Origin: Vitis vinifera
Taxonomy: Eukaryota; Streptophyta; Magnoliopsida; Vitales; Vitaceae
NCBI RefSeq assembly: GCF_030704535.1
Contig: NC_081808.1
Coordinates: 20,820,501-20,884,500 of the forward strand
Direction: 5' to 3'
Length of the DNA: 64,000 bases
Part shown: positions 52,769 through 63,850 of the stretch, piece after piece
How positions within the stretch are numbered: position 1 is the first letter of the stretch
How the letters are laid out: each line of letters opens with the position of its first letter
The notes under the pieces: generated by a model
Databases searched by the model: none
Seen by the model: the letters and a program-made list of their open reading frames with translations, nothing else
What the model was told of the DNA's origin: nothing
Program-made: the position numbers and the translations under genes

Positions 52769-54221
52769 TATCACTTTATTTGCACACTTCTCACCCACAT
52801 CACAGATATTTGATATAGACGATGAGATTGCATAGCATGATTCAAATGATGACTCATCGTTTACTTCTGATTCGGACCCCATTGATCAGAGAGTTTCACC
52901 TGCTATAAAGGACACAGAGGTTGTTGATTTCGGCATAGTAGATCAACCTAAGGAGTTGAGGATTAGATAGGATTTATCTACAGATGAGAGAAACAACCTC
53001 ATCTAATTGCTCAGATCGTATTTGGATGTTTTCACATGGTCTTATGAGCACATGCCAAGCCTTGATCCATCTATTATCCAGCATCGTTTGCCACTTCTGC
53101 CCCATGCCAAACTGGTTAAGCAGAAGTTGAGACGATTGCACTCTCGTTGGAGCTTGCAGGTAAAAGAGGAGATTCAGAAGCAGCTCAATATAGGATTCTT
53201 ATCCATGGTCGAGTATCCCGAGTGGCTAGCCAATGTTGTCTCTATTCCTAAAAAGGACGACAATGTGAGAGTTTGTGTTGATTTTCGAGATCTCAACAAG
53301 GCTAGTTCTAAGGATGATTTTCCTTTCCCACACATCGACATGTTAGTTGACAGTACGAAAGGTCATTCGATGTCGTCCTTTATGAACGGATTTTCTGGGT
53401 ACAGTTAGATTCTGATGGCTCCAGAGGACATGGAGAAGACGTCCTTCATTATTGAGTGGGGTACTTACTGCTACAAAGTGATGTTGTTTGGGTTAAAGAA
53501 TGCAAGAGCTACCTATCAAAGAGCAACGACCACCTTTTTCCATGACATGATGCACCGGGATGTCGAGGTTTATGTAGACGACATGATAGTGAAATCCGGA
53601 TATAGAACTGATCACCTAGCAGCTTTGGAGAGATTCTTTAAGAGGATTAGACAGTTCAGATTGAGACTGAATCCCAAGAAGTGCACTTTTGGAGTGACTT
53701 CTAGGAAGCTACTAGGGTACATGGTCAGTGAGAGAGGCATAGAGGCAGATCCGGATAAAATCAAAGTCATCCTTAACATGTTTGCGCCGAGGACCGAGAG
53801 AGAAATCAGAGGCTTCTTGGGTAGACTTCAGTACATCAGCAGATTCATTGCTAGATTGGCGGATATTTGTGAGCCCATTTTTCGACTCTTGAGGAAGAGT
53901 CAACCTACCATTTGGGATTATTAGTGTTAGCGTGCATTTGAGAGGATCGGAGAGTACTTGTTGTCACCTCCAGTCTTAGTGCCTCCTATACCAGGTCATC
54001 CTTTATTCCTATACCTGTCGGTTTCAAACGTAGCTTTGGGTTGCATGTTGGCTCAACTCGATGATTCGGGCAAGGAGCGAGCCATTTATTATTTGAGCAA
54101 GAGGATGTTAGATTATGAGATGAGATATGTCATGATTGAGCGCTACTGCTTGGCATTGGTTTGGGCTACTTGGAGACTGAGACATTACATGACTGAGTAT
54201 TCAGTGCACTTAATATCCCGT
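52769..54221 (+). pseudogene. Reverse transcriptase and first half of RNase H
   Basis: The RT frame runs from YDITLFAHFSP through SLDPSIIQHRLPLLP, VVSIPKKDDNVRVCVDFRDL, FGLKNARATYQR and the catalytic YVDDMIVKS at 53571-53597 to GFLGRLQYISRFI. RNase H begins near FLYLSVSNVALGCMLAQ and is cut at HLISR by the nested element. Stops at about 52840, 52970, 53004, 53408, 53922 and 53928 are mostly TAG in place of CAG. Confidence 0.85.
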
Positions 54222-55474
54222 TGTAGACCCCCATTTTAGGGGCTTATTTTCCTCACTTTCCTGCAGATCTTTTAGCCAGGTGTCGCAGTTGTGGGTAGCC
54301 ATGTGTTGATTCTCGTTTGGTTGCTATGGCATTAGGTAATGGAATCAAGGAGCAAACAAGAGGATGACACGTGGAAATGTGGTTCTTTTGGCATTGCAGG
54401 TCGTTAGGGGGAGCGTATGAGAGAGAGAAGGATATTCTGGTTGAGACTAGGAGTGACCTGTAGGGGCAGAGAGTAGGGTTGCTTTTTGAGGTTGGTTAGG
54501 AGATATTTTTAGAAGAGGGCAAATGTGGTAGAGGGAAGAGGTATTCGTTATCAGAAAAATAAACCTTTTAGCTAAGAAAAACTGCAGAGGAAGGGTTTTT
54601 TGGGGCTGCCATTTTTCAGATATATTTTGAGGGTGTGAGTTTTAGAGAGAGTGGGGGGGTTTCTTTATAGAGTTTTTTTTAGAGGGCGCTCCTTTAAGGC
54701 TTGGGAGGAAAAAACTGCAGAGGAGGAGATATTTTGGGAGCAGGAGTTTTCTTTCTTGAGGATGAAGTTTTTGATGAGAGCAGGAGAGAGTAGGCTATGA
54801 ACTTCAGTGGGTGGCGAGAAAGAAGTGAGCAGACTGGTTTTCTGAGGGGTTTCTTTGGAGCTTAGATAGTTTTCGTGAGAGAGAGAGAGGAACTAGGGTT
54901 CTTGCTTGAGGTAGAAGAACATCAACTGAGGGGAAGTTGTGACGAACATAGTAAGGTGGAAAGCTAAGCATGGAAAAATAATGGTGATTTGATGAGTTTT
55001 GATCGATCTTGTCGAAGAGGATCATTCACAGGTATGCTTCTCTTCTCTTTCTCTGTTCATTCTTGGGTGATGTTTGTGTGTTGAGGGTAAACATATCCAT
55101 ATATCCCTTTTTAATGGTTCTTGCTTAAGGTCATTTCGTCCTTGTTTTTCTCCATAATATATTTGCAACCATCCTCTAGTTTTGTTTGATAATCTTTTGA
55201 TTTCACCCACCTTCATCTAAGCCCATCAATTGATGCATGACATGAGGCTAGTATGGGTTCCTTTTGTTTCAATTATCCGTACTCTATTTTGCCTTTTTTC
55301 CCTTGCTCTTGGTATTCATCCATGGTATGCTTTGGATGCGGTACTTGAGTCAAGAAATGCCTTTTTGAAGCACTTCAGATCATCAATCTTCCAAAGGAGT
55401 TGGATAAAGATACCACTCACCATTATGGGTCGAAGCGCTTTTAAATTGCACAGACTGCCGGTGCCCAGGACAGG

Positions 55475-55626
55475 ACCAAGTATTTGATGGTGGTAGTCTC
55501 AGGTGTGGTGGATCAGCAGAGGAATAAGATAGTTGATGTTGTTGTGACTGTGATTGCTAGGTTTCTCGGTGCCGCTCTGTTTGTTCCCATCCTGCAAGTC
55601 AACGTCATGTATGGAGTGATGCAGTG
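55475..55626 (+). pseudogene. O-fucosyltransferase fragment
   Basis: TKYLMVVVSGVVDQQRNKIV followed by ARFLGAALFVPILQVNVMYG corresponds to the conserved donor-fold entry of plant GT106-type O-fucosyltransferases (normally YLMVVVSGGMNQQRNQIVDA and LQVNVIWGDE). The first Gly-Gly-Asn is altered to Gly-Val-Val-Asp, a short insertion lies before ARFLG, and a frameshift follows the last motif. Upstream sequence from about 55340 may belong to the same gene. Confidence 0.65.
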
Positions 55627-56417
55627 AACGCAATATTGAACACATTGAAGTCTAGGCATCCCATGCTACCTATACTAACCCATGCTTTCCATTACCTATT
55701 GTACCGTTCTTTCATGACCCATTGATTCTCTATCTTCTCATATGCATGGAGTTCCATGCGCATGGTCATCCCTACCTTCCTATCCATTGTATACTTCATG
55801 TCCATCCATCATATTCTTTTCTAGCAGCCCATGCATATCATCACCTTTCTCTTTCTAAACTTATCCATACCCATTTTCTTATTCCCATTCACGCAACCAC
55901 CCTCACAGGTTCCTACAAGATTATTCTCCTATACCCTGTCGTCTACCTGATCTTCTTACCACCTTTTATATCCTTTATTCGTGTGGTGCCAATGAGTTCA
56001 TTGTGAGTCCAGTGGTGAGTAGGTGTGGTGTTCTTGGGCGAAATGAGTGGCACACGAGTTTTGTTTGAAGGTAGAATATTAGAACGGATTTGTGGTGAGT
56101 GGACTGCTGGGTGCTTATGTGGAATTGGGGTGATATCGGTTCAGCTGAAGATTGGTTCCGAGATGTTTTACATCGCATTTTTTGATGGTTCAGATGATTA
56201 TAGTTTGTGGGTTTGCTTGGAAACGGAGATGCAAAGGGTGACTTAAGGCTTGCCAATGACAGTGTCAAGTTCCATCGGCTGCATAATGTTCGCAGGGGTT
56301 TGCAAGAAGATTCAGTAGTGTTCATGAATAAAAGCACCATGTTGAAGCACTTCTTCAAACTCCATGTTAAAGCAAGGAGGAGGCGGCCTCTAGAGATGCC
56401 TTACAAGCTAAAAGGTA

Positions 56418-57071
56418 ATGTCATTTTGGAATACATCCTATATTGGCGTTCCTTTCACCAAGAGAGGGTGCACCAACCACTTATCTGCTGAGCCATCAGT
56501 GGCATTTATAATAAATAATCAAGATAAGCATGTGGATAAGGAAGAGGTTACCATGCCATGCCCCACCTGCACTCCACCAGAAGGAGGACATGGGGTTGTT
56601 TCCTCATGCCTGAACTGTCTCCTTGCGGGTGATATTCTGTACCGTTTTGAGTGTTCAATCAACCCCACTCTCTTTCTTGCAAAAGCACGTGGTGGAACTT
56701 GCACTCTCGCAGTCTCAGATCCAAATGAAATTGTGATCCATCGAGTAACCTACCTGCTTAACAATGGCTTTGGGTGTTATAATGTCTTCAAGAACAATTG
56801 TGAAGACTTCGCCATCTATTGTAAGACTGGCCTCCTTGTTATTGATCAAGGAACTACAGGACGGAGTGGATAAGTTGTATCTATAATAGGGGGGCCACTC
56901 GCAGCTGTTCTATCAACACCTTTGCGACTTGTGACCACCAATATATATGGGAAGACCGCAACTGCAGTTGGGGTTTACTGTGCTAGCCGGTTTGCTGCTG
57001 ATATTGGGATGAGGAAAGATATAGCAAATGTGAAACTAGAGAACTCTGAAGGCTGGTCCCGTGAGCTATAA
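56418..57071 (+). pseudogene. NC-domain (LRAT-like) protein fragment, intron-free
   Basis: A continuous frame of about 217 codons with one stop. It matches plant NC-domain proteins: GVVSSCLNCLLAGDILYRFE, LFLAKARGGTCTLA, FGCYNVFKNNCEDFAIYCKT with the conserved NCEDFA cysteine, then VVSIIGGPLAAVLSTPLRLV and SRFAADIGMRKDI. A TAA at 56871-56873 probably replaces Gln. The N-terminal His-containing half is reduced to a short piece (YIGVPFTKRG). Absence of introns over this length suggests an mRNA-derived copy. Confidence 0.75.
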
Positions 57072-57744
57072 ATCCCACTGGCAGCACCTTATTCGTTAAC
57101 AAGCCGTCATCACACCGATTCATGACCTTTACAGCGTCTTAGCAAACATGCAGAATTTCCAATGCTCTTCCTTGATAAAACTGAATACGTTGTACCAGCA
57201 AGTCACGTCACAAAATGCTCATTAGAATGTCAAGATGGAAGTCTCTATTGTTTGACTAGCAGTTGGAAAATTTGATTTTGGTACTCCAGCTATGACGGCT
57301 GAGGTTAAGATGAATGCAAATTAAAAGGGTTATACATGGTGTCTTCCGAACGTGGGTATTTTGTAAGTCCGTCCAGCAATTTGACATGAGTAGGAAGAGA
57401 AGAATTCGTTGATAAAACGTTACCATGAAATGACCGAAGTCCACTTTGCAAGAAGTGATAATTGATAAGAAAGAAATAAAGCAAGCAAAGCTGTCCTCGA
57501 ACGACGCCGGCGAAACCCCTTCGCCATCACCGAAACGCCAAGCAACCATTGAAGCTCCTTCACTTTCCCTCTCCTCTTATGGCCAGCGGGAAACTTACCG
57601 ATGCACCTACTCACAGCTGGTGGCCGCTGCAAAACCAAGATGTTGCGTTTCCTTCTCGTATTTCTGCAGCGATATCATCACCCCTCATCCATCTTGTGTT
57701 TGTGCTTACTAGAATGAGAACAATCCGAAGCAGAGGCCCAGAAG

Positions 57745-58330
57745 TTGATGGAGACTGCTTTTATCTCGGAAAGTGGCCGACCATTATAGTGCTAGGACCA
57801 ATCAAACCTTGGAAGAACGAGAAGCAAGTCCAATCATTCATTTGAGGAAACTAAACAACTGGATTAAGAGTGTCCTCATTCAGCTTTATGCTCTCCGAGG
57901 GGATGCTGTTCTTGATTTTGCTCGTGGCAAGGGTGGTGATCTAATCAAATAGGACAAGGCAAAGATTGGATACTATGTTGGCACCAATATTGCTGAAGGC
58001 TTGATAGAAGACTGTTGTACACGCTATAATGGTGACATAGACCATCATCAAAGGCGCAAAAAGTTCACATTTCCGGCTCGCCTTATATGTGGAGATTATT
58101 TTGAGGTTCGCTTGGATAGAGTTTTGGAAGATGATGCTCCTTTTGATATTTTCAGTTGCCAGCTTGCTATGCATTACTCATGGTCTACTGAGGCACCGGC
58201 ACGACGTGCTTTGGGCCAATGTATTCAGCATTACTTCGTCCAGAAGGCATCTTCATTGGAATGCTGCCAGATGCCAATGTTATCATCAAAAAGCTTAACA
58301 AAGGTTCATCAACTATGTTCTGGAGTTTCT
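57745..58330 (+). pseudogene. mRNA cap guanine-N7 methyltransferase fragment, intron-free
   Basis: Matches plant cap methyltransferase 1: KVADHYSARTNQTLEEREAS, LRKLNNWIKSVLIQLYALRG, then the SAM-binding motif as LDFARGKGGDLIK (usually LDLACGKGGDLIKWDK), KIGYYVGTNIAEG, RRKKFTFPARLICGD, DDAPFDIFSCQLAMHYSWST. A TAG at about 57949 replaces the Trp after DLIK. Two single-base insertions near 58214-58226 shift the frame before LLRPEGIFIGMLPDANVIIK. No introns are seen. The C-terminal half is absent. Confidence 0.8.
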
Positions 58331-59060
58331 TCTAGCATCATTAAACTGGCATGACAACAATTTGAGGGAAATGTTATAGTTCCCATGATGACTTGGTATT
58401 GATCCAGACATAACATATCATGATGAGGTCATATGGATCTTGCTGCTTCAGTACCCCGTTGACTGCATCAGCGGCATATATCAAGGTAAAAACCAGTTTA
58501 ATAAGTTGGAGGAATTAATATGGTGTTGTTTGAATTTTCAAAAAGCTATAAAACATCCAGAATCCTTTACATCCAAAATCCTTTACCTGCTTCCGAACTC
58601 CTTATGTCTGGAATGAGATATTATTAAAGCCTTCCAGTGTTAAGATGATTACAGTGGCACCGAACACGCCACAGCTCTGGACTTTGGACTCTGGACCCTG
58701 GGCCCACTCTACAGGTTTCTTGTTTGAATGGCCACCTATATGCATGGCTACCTTTTAGGGCACGTGGTATCTATTGCTTCATCATTTTTAGCTCAAACCC
58801 CCTTTTGTAAATAATCTTTAAATTCTATTTTTTTTTCTTTTTGATAATTCCATTTTCCAATTTTCAAATATTTTCAAATAACCTTTCGGTTTTTAGTCTT
58901 TTTAAATAATTTCAACTCCATATTTACCTTCATCAAAAATTCCATTTTTTTTAATAAAATTTGCCGTCATTTTCGAATTTTCTTTGATTTTTTTTTAAAT
59001 GTTTTAAAATAAGCAATGATTAAATTCTGTAATTCTAATTAATGAAATTTACAAAATTAA
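58331..59060. other. Unassigned part of nested element
   Basis: No coding similarity recognised. The 58790-59060 segment is rich in TTCCATTTTCCAATTTTC-like runs, comparable to the degenerate repeats of the host LTR. Confidence 0.45.
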
Positions 59061-59642
59061 TTCATGCTAAAATAAACGGGCTTTGGTGGGGGCCCCAACA
59101 TAAGTGATTTTATAATTGATTGATTTAATTGCCCTGCATGATTGATTTTATTCTGCTCTATGACATGCTTGAAATTATTCTTTAATTGTGCACTAACCTC
59201 ATTTCTTAATAGCATATTGTGGCTCGTCGCCCAGGTACGCATCTATTCTCATTCTGGTCTTTCTATATGCAAGTTCTGATTCTCATATGTGCATGATTGA
59301 CTTGTGTATCCATTATTTTTCTTATTGATCGCCACGTCAGCTTCCTTTTATTAGTAGAGACCCGACTTTAGGGACTTAGAGGGGTGCTACGGTCTTATCC
59401 ATACCTTCCTGATAAGTAACCTAACCCCCGAACCCAATCCGGTTTTTCACAGACCACCTTTTCCAAAATAAGGAGTCTCACTTAGGGTTTTTCTTTCTTA
59501 TTTTGTTTACACTTTAAAAATAAAATAAAAATAAGTGGCGACTCCAAGTCATTTTCATAATCAATAAATCATTTTTCAAATAAAAATCAAGCTCGCCATC
59601 AAGTAGGAAACGCATGAGCCGAAATACGGGGTCCACACCCGT

Positions 59643-60101
59643 CTTGACCCCTTGAGATATTTGTTTGACAGACCTGCTTTGGTCAAACGACTCATGACAT
59701 GGTTGGTACTTCTGACCGAGTTTGACATTCATTATGTCACTCAGAAGTCTATTGGAGGGAGCATTGTTGTAGATCACTTAGCCTTATTGCCGATTTCTGA
59801 TGGTAGAGTTATTGATGATGATTTCCCAAGTGAGGATGTTGTTGTTGTGACTAGTCTGTCAGGTTGGCGCATGTACTTTGATGGTGCGGCCAACCATTCT
59901 GGATACGGGATTGATGTCTTGTTGATATCCCCTCATGGCAACCACATTCCTAGATCTATTTGTTTGGCATTCTCAGATCGACATCCTGCCATGAACAATA
60001 TTGTTGAGTATAAGACTTGCATCTTGGGATTGGAGATAGCTCTTGAGCTTGGGATCAGACAGATGGAGGTGTTTGGTGACTCCAATCTAGTATTGAGATA
60101 G
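59643..60101 (+). pseudogene. RNase H remainder and second RNase H of host pol
   Basis: Resumes the host frame with LDPLRYLFDRPALVKRLMTW, FDIHYVTQKSIGGSIVVDHL, then a second RNase H starting WRMYFDGAANHSGYGIDVLL with NNIVEYKTCILGLEIALELG and VFGDSNLVLR. The D-E-D pattern is readable. A Gln-to-TAG stop at about 60099 ends the frame. Confidence 0.8.
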
Positions 60102-61607
60102 ATTTAGGGCGAGTAGAAGACTAGAGATGTGAAACTTAGACCTTAGCATGCATACTTAGAGCTACCGGTTTGGAGATTCAATGATTTGAGATACATACAT
60201 CTGCTTAGAGCGTAGAACCAGTTCGTTGATGCCTTAGCTACTCTAGCTTCCATGATTGATATTCTCACTGATACCGTTGTTCGTCCTTTATTGATTGAGT
60301 CGATATCAGTTCCTGCCTATTGTTGTTTGATTGATGAGACAGAGTTCGATGATGGCTTACTTTGGTACCATGACATATACCAGTTTTTGAGACTAGGTGC
60401 ATATCCTGAGGCCGCCACGGCCAAGGATAAGAGAGCATTGAGACAGTTGGTCGCCTTATTCGTGATTTGTGGTGAGACATTGTACAAACGATCAACTGAT
60501 GGGATGTTGTTATTATGCTTAGATCGCACTTCTATCGATTGAGTGATGAGAGAGGTTCATGCGGGAGTCTGCGGACCATATATGGGAGGGCATATGTTGG
60601 CCCATAAGATCATGAGGACTGGTTATTTCTAGTTGACCATGAAGACAGATTGTTGCCAGTTTGTTTAGAGATGCTTAGAGTGTTAGATACACGAGAACCT
60701 CATTCACGTGCTGCATTCGGAGTTACATGCGTTGACTTCACCATGGTCATTTTCAGTATGGGGTATCGACATCATTGGGAAGATTTCGTTGAAGTCTTCC
60801 AGTGGTCATGAGTTCATCTTGGTTGCCTTCGATTTTTTCACCAAGTAGGTGGAGGCCACCTCATATGCGAGATTGACATCGGCTGGAGTTGCTAGTTTCA
60901 TTAAATCACACATTATCTGTCGCTATGGTGTCCCTCATGAGTTAATCTCAGATAAAGGTATACATTTTAGAGTAGAGGTTGACACTTTAGTGCAGAAATA
61001 TGGTATCCAGCATCATAAGTCGTCTGCGTACAGGTCGTAGACGAACGGGGCAGTAGAGGGCTCGAATAAGAATATTAAGAGGATCTTACGAAGGATAGTC
61101 GAGACTTTTCAGGATTGGTCAGAGAAGCTCTCTTTCGCATTATGGGCTTATCGGACTTCTTTTCGCACCTTTACAAGAGTCACACCCTACTTTTTGGTGT
61201 ATGGTATGGAGACAGTGCTACTAGTTGAGATTGAGATGGTTTCATTGAGGGCAACATTAGAGCAGCAGATTCCAGAGGCAGGTTGGGCTCAGGCTCGATT
61301 AGACCAGCTCAATCTCCTAGATGAGAGGAGGTTGAGGGCAGCAGACCATGTTCGTGCATACCAGAGGAAGATGACCTGTGCTTTTAAAAAGCGGGTCAAG
61401 TCTAGACCGCTACAAAGAGCTGACTTGGTTCTGAAGGTCATCAGGGGATTGATCAGAGATCCGAGAGAGAAGTTCAGACCCAATTGGAGCGGACCTTACT
61501 TCATTAGGGAGCTGACCCTAGAGGGCGCTGCATGGTTGATGGATCTAGATAGAAACCGATTCTTGGAGCCGACCAATGGGGATCAGCTAAAAAGGTACTA
61601 TGTTTGA
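60102..61607 (+). pseudogene. Integrase region of host pol, many stops
   Basis: Zinc-binding HHCC region from VMREVHAGVCG to QFV-RCLEC near 60545-60690. Catalytic core with WGIDIIGKI (first Asp), SDKGIHF (second Asp) and NGAVEGSNKN (Glu). The end, PNWSGPYFIRELTLEGAAWL to GDQLKRYYV, stops at 61607. Stops at about 60540, 60630, 60667, 60687, 60845 and 61037 replace Arg, Trp or Gln. Confidence 0.8.
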
Positions 61608-62879
61608 GACCATGGTCATAGGATAGGTGGTCATCATTTCAGTTAGTCATATATTCTTTCACCCTTTTGATATATAGACCATTGCTAGCCCATTGAGCCT
61701 CGCATGTGCATTATAGCATTTCTTTCTTATCATCTTGCTCACATTTTTGCACCGGGATGGGGGCCCTTTAGTGTATGCATGCATTGTTTGGGAGTCTCAT
61801 GAGTCTTGGACCTACAAGTGCATATTTCTCTCATTATTTTTCCTACCATCACTCTACTGCATTCCATCGTATCTCATTGGTTGTGTTCTTCATATCTTTT
61901 TCTTTATTCTATTTACTACTTGTTTTTCTTTATATTATCTCCACCTGGAGTGGTGATTCTCCTCAATTGATTACATGGAGGATAGTCGCATCATTTTCAC
62001 TATCTATCTATCGGACACTAATTCAGAGATCCTTAGTTTGAGAAGGTCATCTCGTCAGAGAAAGTTTTTGTTACATTGGCACTTGACAGTGTGTTTATCC
62101 ACTATGGATATCATCTTTGGGGTTCATTTGTTTATGTTCAGGGTTTGTGCATTCGTATATATGTTAAAAAAAATCAGAAAAAAATGAATGAAATGAAAAG
62201 AAAATAAAAATAAGCACATGTGTGTATGTGCATAGTATTTTCCATCATTGAGCGTGTATATTGATATTTGAGGGTCATTTTATCGAGTATGTTTGTTGTT
62301 GAGAGTTCGTATGTGAGCTTTCTGAGATCTTCTTTTCTTTGTATTCACTTTGTCATATTTCTTTGAGAGTGAGATGAATGACTTTCTCTTAGGGGCTCTG
62401 GGTAATTGTCATTTCCATCATTACATTCATTGTTGATGTGACTTCACTCCATGTTTGATTTGAGTTGATCATCACTTTTCTTCGTATATTCTTTGTTTCA
62501 TTATCGTCCCCGTCATTGTTTGTGATTCATCTCGTTCGCCTCACCTCTTTGTTCTTTTCTTACACTGACCTATTCCAGGTTTGATATCTCTCTTGCATCA
62601 TTCTTACGTATCTCATTATCAGTTTGATTTGCTTCATCGTCTCATTATTAATATTATATTCACATTGTGCACCCTTAGGTCCATGGATCACGAGTTTTTC
62701 TATACATGTTGTATTTTATACATAAGGGCATGAGTTTTTTTTTTATCTTTGAGTATTTGGTCCTAGTTTCCCTTCATTTCTATTACCTCATCACCTTAGC
62801 CTACATTACGTTCCATGTCTTAAGATCACCCTGAGGCCATGAGATCAAATGTTGTCTTCGACAGCCCCTACTTGGACAG
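61608..62879 (+). other. 3' untranslated part of the retroelement
   Basis: T-rich non-coding sequence after integrase. Short open frames at 61735-62187 have no family features. Confidence 0.5.
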
Positions 62880-63850
62880 GTATTTGAGATTTGGTTGATA
62901 TTTAGATATCATCATGCTTCTTCTTCTGCGAGAAACCTCTTTGATGTTTGGACTCGATTCAGTTGTGGATATGGATGACCGGGATCATGCATTTGATGAT
63001 GGATGATTTGAGATTGTTTGATTTTCCGATCTACCATACATTTGATGTCATATTGGGGCATATTTCCTTTTCGGTTGAGATTTATAGATCTTCATGGAGT
63101 CACATGATTCTCATTACTCACGAGATGCATGTTGAGTTGATAGTCTATTGTTATCTTATCATGACCTCCCCAGTGTAGTCTCTCTTCGGTCATTCAGTTA
63201 AGCTTACACTTTTCGACATTTAGATATCATCATGTTTCTTCTTCCGGGAGACGTCTCCTTGATGTTTGGGTTTGATTCAACCATGGACGTGGATAACAGA
63301 GATCACACATTTGATGATGGATGATCTAATATTGTCCGATTTTCAATTTATTCCACATCTGATTCCATACTGGGGCATATTTCCATTTCAATTGAGATTT
63401 ACAAATCTTCATGGAGTCGCATGATCATCCCTACCTACGAGATACACGTCGAGATGATGACATGTTTGTTATCTTATCGTGATCCCCCAGTAGAGCCTCT
63501 CTAGAGCCATCTAGTCATACCCATATTTTTCGGTATTTGGTTGTCATCATGTTTCTCCTTCTGGGGTACGCCTTTTTTATTTGTGGGTTCGATTCAGATA
63601 TGGACGTGGATGACCAGGATTGCATATTCGATGATGGATGATTTGATATCATTTGGTTTTCCGACCTATCTAACATTTGATATCATACTGGGGCATATTT
63701 CTGTTTTGGTTGAGATCTGTAGATCTTCATTGATTTGCATGATCGTCCCCAGTCACAAGATACACATCGGACTGATGGTTTGCTTTCATTTTGTCTTGAT
63801 TCTCTAGTGGAGTCTTCCTTGAGTCATTCAGTTAGGCTCGTGTTTTCTGA
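62880..63850. repeat. Tandem array, unit about 317 bp, three copies
   Basis: A start phrase TTTAGATATCATCATG (degraded in copy 3) is found at 62901, 63219 and 63536, giving periods of 318 and 317. A further trace is near 63850. Each unit contains GATGATGGATGAT and CATACTGGGGCATATTTCC. Copies differ by about one base in eight, judged by eye. The array lies in the 3' non-coding part of the Tat/Ogre element, and the window ends before its LTR. Confidence 0.8.

Larger units (their letters stand above)
54222..59637 (+). mobile_element. Nested LTR-like element with captured gene fragments
   Basis: Starts TGTAGACCCCCATTTTAGGG, ends CGGGGTCCACA, and is flanked by CCCGT on both sides (54217-54221 and 59638-59642). 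Removing it and one CCCGT restores the host RNase H frame. Its right 580 bases match the right end of the host LTR. No second internal copy of its start or end is seen, no gag or pol is present and no primer-binding site is found, so it looks like a 5.4-kb solo LTR or an LTR-only derivative. Between the ends are an LTR-type promoter/leader (54222-55230), three gene fragments in plus orientation and CT-rich spacers. Confidence 0.8.

Noticed and set aside
52745..53006. An Ogre-type intron between protease and RT
   Set aside because: Coding similarity continues through this stretch after a simple frameshift, so no intron is needed.
54222..59637. Complete two-LTR retrotransposon
   Set aside because: The start and end motifs occur once each, and no primer-binding site, gag or pol was found inside.
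62880..63850. CRISPR-like regular repeats
   Set aside because: The unit is 317 bp and diverged, in plant nuclear retroelement DNA; it is an ordinary tandem array.
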